A DNA stretch of 64,000 nt from Porogramme epimiltina (Eukaryota; Basidiomycota; Agaricomycetes; Polyporales; Polyporaceae): assembly GCA_900155495.1 (NCBI GenBank), contig FTLJ01000482.1, forward strand, positions 1 through 64,000. Reading direction: 5' to 3'. The position numbers and the translations under genes were made by a program. Below are positions 55,688 to 64,000 of the stretch, piece by piece. The notes beneath the pieces are model-generated. The model did not search any database. It saw only the letters and a list, made by a program, of their open reading frames with translations, and was not told the origin of the DNA. Each line of letters begins with the position of its first letter. The first letter of the stretch is position 1.

Positions 55688-57354
55688 CTATTCTTTCTTT
55701 GTCTTCTCCACGGGCACCTTGCCCCTCCTCGACCCCGCCCCGTACCCCATCGTCCCGAGAAAGACCAGCGCGGCGCCGGCCCACATGAGGCGCGCGTCGA
55801 CCTCGCCCGCGCGCTGGCCGAAGAGGACGACAGAGATGAGCATGGACACTGCCTTGCGCACGACGAGGACGAGCGTGACGGTGAGCGACGAGACGCGCGC
55901 CGTGAGTCGGTTCACGCCCGCGACGCACACGAGCGACGTGAGCGACGTGAGTGCGAGTGGTACGAACGCGCGGGGGACCGCGAGCGTCCATTGTGGCGAG
56001 AGGGGCTGCGCGAGGCCGATGGGCGGGTAGAGCGCGGGTAGGTGGGACGCGAGGGATGGGGGGAGGACGAGGACGAGCGGCGGGCTGGCGCGGAGGGCGT
56101 GGAACTGGGCGAGGAGATCGTGCCGGACGAAGAAGAACATGGGGAGCGAGAGGAAGTGGAGGTAGAACATGCTCTCCTGCCACGGCTGAATGTCGTCACC
56201 CGTGTCCTCTTTTTCCGGACTTCCCTGCGAGGGGTTTGTAGATCCGCCATTAACTTGAGCCGGCTGCGACTTCTCGGGCGTCGTGGAGTGTCCATTCGCG
56301 GAGGCGGCGGCAGCAGCAGCAGCAGCCCGGGCGCGACCAGCGGGCATCGAGCGGGCGTAGCGTCCGTACGTCCAGTCCTGAACAAGTCCGAGGGCGCCCC
56401 CGAGGACGAGGGCGAGCGTGAGGAGCGCGATGCCAGTAGCGTATTGCGAGGCCGGTGCGCCATCTCCGGAAGCCGTCGCGACTTTTGGCTTGGATGCGGA
56501 GAGGGTGGTGAGGACGACGCCGGCGGTGACGAGCAGCACAGATGCCACTTGGGTCATATTGTATCTGCGCCCGGAAGCGTCAGCATGAAAACTAGCAACA
56601 GGCGCCAAGTGGGCGAGAGATAGACGGTAGGGATGAAGCCTCTTCTCTGCAGGGCGGCGGCAGCGTACTCTGCAGTAAGGTGAAGGTGCGTACGCCGCGC
56701 GCATCCGGCTTCTGCTCGTACGCAACCCACCATACCCGCAACATTCCCTCCCCCTCCTTACCCGCACAAGCCATCCCACTAGTCCACGAACGCTCCATCC
56801 CCTTTGCTTATACAATATAACGCGCAGTGCTTACCTCTTCCCCGCAATCGCCCACCCCATAACCATACTGACGACAAGCCCCCCGCTCCGGAAGATGATA
56901 TGCACGGGCATCGGGATGCGGTACGCGAACGCGGCGTTGTTGAGCAGCGACACGGCGTAGAAGAGCGCGACCTGCACCGCGTACGGCGCGAGCGGGATCT
57001 TGCGCGCGCGCAGCGCGGGTACGCGGAGCCACGCCCACGGAGCGGGGCGCGAGGGGCGTGACCACACGAGGAACGTCGGGAGCCCGTGCGCGGCGATGAG
57101 CGCGAACTGCGCGAAGGTGATGAGCGAGCCCGCGTGTGGATGCGCACGCGTGAGCTGCTCGAGCGTGAGGGCGTTGCTGTGCGGTTCGAGGGGAAGAGGG
57201 GGAGGAATGGGCAGGGGTCAGCGAGGCTTTGGCAGCACGCGCGAGGGACGTACCTGCAACACCCCCCGAAGATGAGCGAGAACGTCGTGGCCCAGTCGGC
57301 GACGAGCGCGAGGGTGAGCCCGCGCAGGCCCGTGGACGCTGTGAGGGCACTCAT
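55688..57354 (-). CDS. UDP-GlcNAc-type nucleotide-sugar transporter (YEA4/SLC35B4-like)
   Basis: Golgi/ER membrane antiporter bringing UDP-sugar into the lumen. Start MSALTASTGLRGLTLALVAD at 57354, then a first exon with one membrane segment. After an intron SNALTLEQLTRAHPHAGSLI, LPTFLVW, PLAPYAVQVALFYAVSLLNN, then PMPVHIIFRSGGLVVSMVMG, intron, YNMTQVASVLLVTAGVVLTTL, GIALLTLALVLGGALGLVQD, and near the end the family signature TVTLVLVVRKAVSMLISVVL, ending VPVEKTKKE. About ten hydrophobic segments. A Ser/Ala-rich loop (RARAAAAAAAASANG) is an insertion between helices. The lysine-rich tail KTKKE is close to an ER-retrieval KKxx signal. UDP-GlcNAc is the likely cargo, but UDP-xylose is possible in this family. 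Confidence 0.87.
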
Positions 57355-58197
57355 AGTTGTGTTGGTGGTACGCAGAAGAAAAGGTAGAGGCCCGCGGGAT
57401 CAGCGTTGGGGGAGGACATAGACGTGGTCAGTGCACCGCGCGCGCGGCGGAACGGTGGGCCTGGAGGAGTCGGCGTCGGCGGACACGTTGCCCGCGTGCC
57501 TCCAGAGCGTGTGGCACTGCTCCGTCCCGACGCGTTACGTCACGCGTCGACTCTCCCTCGGCGCGCCGAGGCCAGACCAGCATCCGCCCGGCTCCTAGCC
57601 AGGTCTCCGCAATGCAGACGCTGCTCACTGCCTTCCTCTAGCGCACCGTGCTGGCTGGAGGTCTTAAGGGGCTGTCGCGCACGAGAGAACTGTTCTGTTC
57701 ACGACAAGGCATGCATTCGTACACGGGCTACAAAATACACGCCACACCACAACGACAGGGTATCGTCTACCTGTGTGGGTATCCACCTCCCCGTACAGAG
57801 GTGAAGTCCGCTAACGCTACAGCAGGTATTACACGCGGCTCCCAGGGCGAAGTCCGTGCAAGGGAAGGTATGGTATAGTAATGTACAGTAAAAAGAAGCA
57901 AGTGGTGGACACAGGCGCCGAAGAAAGCAAAAAGTGCGCCCCGTGCGGGTGAGAAGAGTGGAACCGTGTACCGTAAGAAGCAAGACCCAGAAGGGGTAGG
58001 CTGTCCAGCATGCGACGAAGTGAAAGGGTTGGTACCGTAATGAAATAGGCGACAAAACAAGTCGGTGAACGAAAGAGGTCCATAGCCTAGTCCGCGCGGA
58101 ACGAATATGCGCGATCAAACCTGTGTATGCGGTAGGGGAGAGTATGCTTTCATGCCATCATGTCCGCCGAGCGCGAGTACGAACTGTGCCCCACAGT
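57355..58197. other. Intergenic region, transporter to cyclin
   Basis: About 840 bases holding the transporter promoter and the cyclin 3' region. Several unrelated small frames; no gene recognised. Confidence 0.45.
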
Positions 58198-59830
58198 TCA
58201 TACCACGTCGACCTGTTGCTGCTGTTGCTGCTGGCTCCGGAACAGCGCCGACTTGGAGTGTGCAAGGCGCCGGAACGCGTTGCTCGGGCCGTCCTGGTCC
58301 GCCGCGTCCTTGTCGGACGCCTGGCCCTTCGTCGCGGCCCACATGCGACTGAGGAAGCCACCTGTCCCCGTCGACTTCGCGATCACAGGCATCGTCGCCG
58401 AGGGCACCACCAAGGAGTGGCTGCCGTCGCGTGCATGAGTCATACGAGTGGCGCCCCGACCCACCCCACGGCGCTCACGGAGGAGCACCTCATTCACGCC
58501 CTGAGACGGCGAAGACGGCGAGGACGAGTCAGAAGAGTCGGAGCGGCCAGGGCTGGGGATGTCGGCGATCGCCACACGCTTGAGGTCGCTGACCGTGCCC
58601 GCCACAGTGCCGTCGCTCTTGATCGTGCACGTCGACGCGGTCGAGACCTTGCGTCCCTGCCCGTGCTTGTAGGCGTACGACGCCGAAGAGAGCGAGATTC
58701 GTGATGGCTTGACCTCGCTGTCCTCGGTGACCGTGATGTCCTCGATGTCGACCTCGTAGCCGTTGACGGAAGCCGCGTCGTCGGAAGAGGCGAGCGACGA
58801 GGGTGACGAGGACCCGCTGTCGTACGTGTAACCCGATTCCGACTCCGAGCTGTGGCTCCGCGAGCTGAGAGTGCTGGACGAAGAAGCGCGCGAGAGCATT
58901 GGCGGGCGTGACTCCTCCGCGGTCGGCACTCCCAAGTACTGCGACGATATGCGCTTGACGAAGCCCTGCACGCCCGTGTTGCTCCCAGCAGGCGAGGGGA
59001 GCGACGCGGAGCCGTCGTTCGTCGGAGGCACGGATATATGCGCCTGGACGCGGGCCTTTGCGCGGTTGACCGCCGCCGCACGCGTCTCCTTTGCCGACGA
59101 CTCCGTGCAAGACAACTCGGGCGCAGGGGCCTCGGTCGCCTTCGTGCTGCTCTCCGGGAGGAACGACGCAAAGTGCCGGAGGGCCTCCTCCTCGTCGAAA
59201 CGGAGATCGTAGTTGAGCAGGTAGAGCAGCTGCTTCTCCATCAAGTTGACCTCAGGGAGCTCAAAGAGACGCGCGTAGTTCACCCAGTTCTTGTTCTTCG
59301 GCGACGAGTCGTTGAGGTACTTGGCCGCCACGATCAGTGTCGCGAGAAACACGCGGTGGCGCGTACAAGGCATCCCTACGACACGATGTGAGCGCGGCGA
59401 CAATGGGCGAGATGGGCTGGAGGACGGGCGCGGCGGAGTTAGACGACACACCTTTCGCCATCTTCGGCAACTTTGATCGCAAGCGCTCCAGGTAAATGAG
59501 CGTCGTGAGGAGCGTAGGCACCTGGACGTGGGAGCTCTGGCAGATGAAGATGATGAAGTCCTGGAGGCTCGGGAGGGACGCTGCGTAGTCCTGCTGGCTC
59601 TCCTCAAACGTCGCCTTGAGGGGCGTGTGCGGCGGGGTGGGGAGGGCCGCGGACGCGGGGGCGGGGTCCTCGGCGAGCTTGATGACGCGAGTCGTCTGGA
59701 GCGCAATGTACTTGATCATGTCGTACGACACGGGCTGGCACATGAGGCTGACGAGGTCGCGGTTGTGGACGGAGCGCGGGAGGAGAGACGCAGGGTGGCG
59801 GAGGTCGGAAGGGGGAGCCGGGGAGGCCAT
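58198..59830 (-). CDS. PCL-type cyclin (Pho85 partner)
   Basis: Regulatory subunit for a Pho85/CDK5-like kinase. N-terminal part [40 protein letters not shown]. The cyclin box is split by an intron: [41 protein letters not shown], then [59 protein letters not shown], matching PCL1/2-type cyclins. A long Ser/Thr-rich tail follows (about residues 220-480) with many phosphorylation-type sites, ending in a polyglutamine run ([13 protein letters not shown]) at 58210-58235. Length about 500 residues, longer than yeast PCL1 because of the tail. Substrates are unknown. Confidence 0.88.
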
Positions 59831-60804
59831 GATGGGGTGAGAAGCGTATGTACGGGGAGGGGGAGGAGGGAGTGTGTGGATTTTAGCGGGGGATGTGGGT
59901 GCCCGTCGAGGGCGAAAGCAAAGAAAGAAGAGAATAAAAGAGGGGCGGCGTGACAGGCGGGGGCGGACGGGGCTTTATGCAAGATGAACGCAGGCCAAAC
60001 AAGCGCACACCCGCACGCTCGATCGCGTCGCTCTTCGGCAAGGCGGGCACGCCGACGTGAAGGCGTGCGCGTGAAGGGGCGGCCGCAGACAGCCTCGGGG
60101 ACCACCCAGCAGTGCAATCAGCCTGCACAACAGCGCTAGCGGCGCGGGGAGAGACCGGAAGGCGGACACAGCGGAGAGCACGAGGGCCACGGTAGTAAAA
60201 ACAGACCAGGCCTCCGCAGAAGGATGAGTGAGTGCGAACTTGACGAGGCTGACAAGAGGCCCGAGTTCCGGAGAGGCCTGCCAGCAGCCGAGGAAGCTCG
60301 CGCGACGGCGGGTCTTGAAGCCTCCGCGAAGTCCTGGCAAAGCACGAGAAGTCCTGGCTTCAGTGCACTCGGGCACGCAGAATGCGATGGGAGGGCAGTG
60401 CAAGCACAGTGAAGAACACGATGGAATTGCAGGACGAGACCAAGCTAGACACACAGACGGAGACGAAGGCAGCATGCCAATTGAATGGAGGCACAGTCGA
60501 CATTCACGGTGCAACGGAACACATGCTCGTAGCTTGCAAGATGTCGAAGGGACGAAGAGGCTTGAGGCAAGTAGATGTCGGCGATGAGCCTCGAAATAGG
60601 AACCCAGGAGTCTGAGAAGTAACAAGTAAGAGCCACAGTGGACCCCACTGAGCGGGGAAGAGTCCGTGCCTGGCAGGGCCCCGGGCTCTCCGAACCAAAC
60701 GCCTCAGTGCATAAGCGCGCATGCTACCCACGGGCCAGAGTCTGCTGGCGCTTCCTACTCTACAGTCCCCTACACTCTCGCCGCGACCACTTGTTTTCGG
60801 TTGC
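59831..60804. other. Intergenic region upstream of the cyclin gene
   Basis: About 970 bases. It contains the cyclin promoter/leader (C/T-rich on the minus strand near 59840-59960). A minus frame of 216 codons (59975-60625) is Cys/Leu/Ser/Arg-rich with no domain and no splice logic; not called. Confidence 0.45.
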
Positions 60805-61726
60805 CTATACTAACCCTGCTATCAACGCATTGCGCCTAGTGGATGGCAGGACGTCATGCGATATCTGACTAGCAGCTACACGCAGCCAACAGAGGGAACC
60901 CAGCATACTGGACGCATCCCACTTGGCACTCTTAATGGGCTGTCCACTGATGCAAGCATATAAAACGACGAGGACATTGACATTATCATACAGCATATAA
61001 ACGTAACGAGCTTCAGCGCTGTCAATGAAATGAGCGACAACCCCACCAATATCGTCTGCAACACGACATACCGTCTCATTAATGTCCGGGTACCACCTCA
61101 TGAGCATCTTATCATCGGGGAACTTCATCATCTTCAGCAGCCCATACGCAAGCCGAAACTGGTCCATGGTGATAGACTCGTACTCCCGGTTAGAGTAGAA
61201 AGCCAGGATGGAGATCTCGCCGCCGTTCGGGCTCCAGACCTGTTGCAGGCCGATAGAAAGCCCGGTCTCCTCCTTGAATGAGGCCCGAAGCTTGTTAAAC
61301 GTCCAGAAGCAATCGTACTCGCGACGGCCCGTGGTGTTGCGTACCGCGAGGTCGAGCTCGATGGCGAGCTCAAGAGCTTGCTTTGGGTGAAACCGGATGC
61401 CAAACCAGCATAAGGGGAGGTCCAAGGGATCGTCGATATGGACGTGTCTGGGGTCTAGGTCGTGAGGGAGTTTAGGGTGGGGTAGATGTTGCCGCACATG
61501 GTATCGCTAGAGACGGCTCTATTGTGAGATTGAAGCTACTAGTTCGGAGCATATGGAGGCGTACTCCTGGTGTGAACCACTTGGAGAGTTCTCTTTTTTT
61601 CACCGGGGTAGTAGGCTCTGCAGGACTTTCGGCTTGGGGTGTGTCTGTTGGATGTGTGGCTTCAGGGCTGTCCGCTTTTCCAGTCACGCTAAGATTGGCT
61701 TCAACGGATAGATCCGGTGAAGACAT
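60805..61726 (-). CDS. Unknown basidiomycete protein, two exons
   Basis: Not recognised. Exon 1 starts at ATG 61726 (MSSPDLSVEANLSVTGKADS), with a Pro/Thr/Ser/Glu-rich region and PVKKRELSKWFTPG. A single intron (donor GGA|GTACGC about 61566, acceptor CCGTCTCTAG about 61509) joins to RYHVRQHLPHPKLPHDLDPR. Exon 2 is a compact, folded-looking domain: DLPLCWFGIRFHPKQALELA, DCFWTFNKLRASFKEETGLS, ISILAFYSNREYESITMDQF, LAYGLLKMMKFPDDKMLMRW, AEARYVYMLYDNVNVLVVLY. It ends AGLV at 60805; the last 30 residues look less conserved and may hide another intron. There is no signal peptide or clear membrane helix, so it is probably soluble. No family assigned. Confidence 0.68.
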
Positions 61727-62330
61727 AGGGATAGCCGCCTGAAGAAGTTCTGTGGGTCGGCTGAGTGGCGCGTTGGGTATCTGGCGGATGGAAATGAGAC
61801 AGACTCCAAGGTTGTGGCGCAGCGATCGGTGCAATGCGCACAACCTATTTTTCCGGATGATTTTGCAACATTCCGTATTGTGGTTTCAAGGATGATTTAT
61901 GTATGTGTTTTCTCGAAGCTGTGGCCTTTCCCTTGCTCTTCCGGCGATTAAGCGAAGCGCGTGGAAACATCTACGGGGATGAGGGTACGAAAGTACGTGG
62001 CTAGAAGTAGCAGCAGAAGAAGCAGTTTTCTCTGAAGGCTCGATCCGAGAAAAAACTGGCCGATCGATAATAATTTCGACCACAAAATGCTGCGAACGGC
62101 CCAAATAACTTAGCGAGTATAAAGCAGGCATTTGGTTATATTATACCCCGGTGTCCCGTATGACAACAATTTGTTTATTAGGCAGGGTAACAGCGTCCTC
62201 ACGACAGTGCACGACGTGGATAACATATGTGCGGAAAAGAAGAGAAGCACAGTACAACGGAATGAAAAGACGTCACTAGAGCCACACCGGTTCCCTAGGA
62301 GGTGGTGGTCGTGTCCATATCACGCAGAAA
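61727..62330. other. Intergenic region between two minus-strand genes
   Basis: About 600 bases. A plus-strand TATAAAG (about 62117) faces no gene I can support. Part must be the promoter of the unknown gene; nothing else is seen. Confidence 0.4.
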
Positions 62331-63549
62331 TCAAAGTACCTTCACATACGCCGCAGGAATCAGCCCCCGACGCCCGTTCGCCTCCCCAGTCCACCTAACG
62401 TATGAAATCTGAGTGAGAAATCTTGCTTCTACAGGCAGACGAGCCACACTCACCAGTCGTCGGACGTCCTCTCGACCACAAGGATCCGCATCCCTTCCTG
62501 GATGTCCAGGTCGCCCGGGTCCTAGACAGCGCAAGTATTGGATATCGGCACCGCAAGCGATCCAAACACCGGAACGCACCTCGCTACTGTAATCGTACAT
62601 CGCCTCGACCCACTCCCCGCTCTCCTCGGGGGGCGTCGCGGTCTGACGGCGCGGCGGAGGCGGGGGCTGGGGCGACGCGCCGCCCGAGCCGGTCGAAGGG
62701 ACGCGGCGCGGGGGCGGCGCGAAGTCGTTGCGGCGCGGGAACGCGGGGGGCGTCGGCGGGGCGATCTGCGCGGGCGTCGCGTGCTTCGCGGCGGTCGAGC
62801 CGCGGATCGAGGTGAACATGTTCTTGCCCGAGCTCATGTCGACGTCGCCGAATTTCTGCAGACACGCGATGCGCGAAGGGGAGGAGGAGGGGGAGAGCGG
62901 TTAGGGCGGATGTTCGTGTGCCGGGGACGGGAGAGCACGCACCCTTCCCTGGACGAGCTTAGAAGCCTCGTTCACGGCGGGCTCGTCCGACGAGCTCGGC
63001 GCGCGCCGCGGCGGGGGGCGCGGGAACCCGCCCGTAGAAGGAGCCGGGCTCGCCGGAGCCTCCGCCTGGTTCGCACGCAGCGCAGCGGCCGCGGCCGCGA
63101 CGCGCCCCACCGAGCTGCTGATCTCCGCCGTCGCGGCCTGTGTGCGGGGTGGTCGAGGGGAGGGAGAGCGGGTCAGTCGCCTTGCGGCGTGCGCTTTGGT
63201 CGGGTCAGGGTAGTTTAGAGGGACGTACGGCGTCGGGGCGCTTCCAGCCGTTCGTAACGGGCGGAGGGGGAGCGGAGGAGAATGCGGAGGAGACGGCGGA
63301 CACGGCTGCGGATTTGGCCACTGTGCTGCCTGCGCCAGCCCCGAACATGTCTGGGCGTGACGCGAAGTACCTGTATGCACGTAGGGGACAAACGAGAGGA
63401 GATGGAGAAGATGTAAGCATGTCGTATGACATTTGGGGTAGGGAGGGTGGGGTAGGTGCTTGGGAGTGATGAATGGACACAGTACTCAACTCGTCGAGGA
63501 GCGCGAAGAACGCGTCCTTGTCCGCAGGTGTTAGCCTCGCAAAGACCAT
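62331..63549 (-). CDS. SH3-domain adaptor-like protein
   Basis: N-terminal helical region MVFARLTPADKDAFFALLDE, intron, YFASRPDMFGAGAGSTVAKS, a Pro/Ala-rich middle (ISSSVGRVAAAAAALRANQA, GFPRPPPRRAPSSSDEPAVN), KFGDVDMSSGKNMFTSIRGS, a Pro-rich linker with PQPPPPPRRQ, then a C-terminal SH3 domain: VEAMYDYSSE, DPGDLDIQEGMRILVVERTS, DDW, WTGEANGRRGLIPAAYVKVL. The ALYDY-, WW- and PxxY-type SH3 positions are present. The layout recalls fungal cytoskeleton/endocytosis adaptors (csh3-like), but I am not naming an orthologue. Start chosen as ATG 63549 (MVFARL), in frame with the rest; exons upstream (to about 63661) may be untranslated or may add residues. The C-terminus ends right after the SH3 fold. 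Confidence 0.78.
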
Positions 63550-64000
63550 CTTCACCTCCTGGTATAGAGCCTTGCTTGAAGGGTGTATGTGGGTGCCTCG
63601 GTACCTGCGTGCCTAGTAGCTGAAGCACGAGTCGTGGGTCCTTGGCTGTGAAGCGGGGCACTCAAGTCCGCAGCAGATATCGTCGATGTGGCACGGGGGT
63701 CGTGCAGCAGGGGTGAAGTGAAGAGACAAGATGAGGGGCGAGGAAGCGGCCCCGCAAGCTCAGGCCATGGGTATAAAGACCGTCGAGAACAGGGGATGCT
63801 GGTGCCCATCTCATCATCGCGCCCGACAGGTGCCGTCACCGTCGCACCGTCTCTGCCGAGCGCGGGCACACCCGGCGGCTGTGCAGCGCATTGAAGATCA
63901 AGAGGGCCACAACAAGTACTCCTGCCCACGCTCACAGCGCTGGGGACAGCACGACCGCCCTCATTCCGTTCTGAGCGCATCGCATCCATCTATCAGCGTG
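63550..64000. other. Upstream region of the SH3 gene to the right edge
   Basis: About 450 bases. A plus-strand TATAAAG near 63770 is present but no plus gene can be seen before the edge. A minus frame from 63989 is out of register with the SH3 start and is not called. Confidence 0.4.

Noticed and set aside
59975..60625. 216-codon minus-strand open frame upstream of the cyclin
   Set aside because: Cys/Leu/Ser-rich low-information product in the cyclin leader; no family, no splice logic.
63552..63989. Minus-strand frame as the N-terminus of the SH3 protein
   Set aside because: Out of register with the SH3 coding frame; a stop precedes the candidate junction.

Overview
The window is nuclear DNA of a basidiomycete fungus, most likely an Agaricomycete. 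It is GC-rich, its genes are cut by many 50-70 nt introns with GTRNGY donors and CTRAY branch sites, several starts have TATA boxes 45-80 nt upstream, and the gene families fit (two lineage-specific HRDCAYKN kinases, a fungal PPR protein, a kinesin-3, a Pho85-type cyclin). I recognise about 24 protein genes. I see no rRNA, convincing tRNA or CRISPR array.

Layout. 1-14 kb: a PNUTS-like PP1 regulator (-, cut by the left edge), an HMG-box protein (+), a WW-domain protein (+) and an UNC-104/KIF1-type kinesin-3 (+). 14-24 kb: the U3 snoRNP protein IMP3 (-), then the most unusual stretch. This is a type II membrane glycosyltransferase-like gene (+), a methyltransferase-GT8 fusion (-) and, divergent from it, a roughly 1,017-residue fusion of a GDP-mannose 3,5-epimerase-like domain, a second GT-A-like domain and a GT2 domain with C-terminal membrane segments (+). 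24-35 kb: RAD16-type SNF2/RING ATPase (+), cytochrome b5-acyl-CoA dehydrogenase (-), tRNA adenosine deaminase TAD2 (+), mitochondrial FAD/folate-type carrier (-). 35-48 kb: prolyl oligopeptidase (+), kinase-like gene (-), a 1.4-kb inverted-repeat element bounded by TTAA, FAD monooxygenase (+), mitochondrial IF-3 (-), and the kinase paralogue (+). 48-64 kb: PPR-like protein (-), nuclear cap-binding subunit CBP80 (+), UDP-GlcNAc-type transporter (-), PCL-type cyclin (-), an unknown protein (-) and an SH3-domain protein (-).

Most genes are housekeeping and unrelated in function. The exception is 15.9-23.9 kb. Three neighbouring genes supply a sugar-nucleotide epimerase, at least three glycosyltransferase-like modules and a methyltransferase, two of them as unusual fusions that are almost intron-free while everything around is intron-dense. 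The two fusion genes share one 780-bp divergent promoter region with a TATA box on each side. I infer a dedicated pathway that makes and transfers an unusual, possibly methylated, sugar (GDP-L-galactose/L-gulose type). The function is untested and the module may have been acquired horizontally.

Gene models were spliced by hand from splice signals and protein-family continuity. Exon ends quoted to the base were checked in the sequence; other exon limits are approximate.
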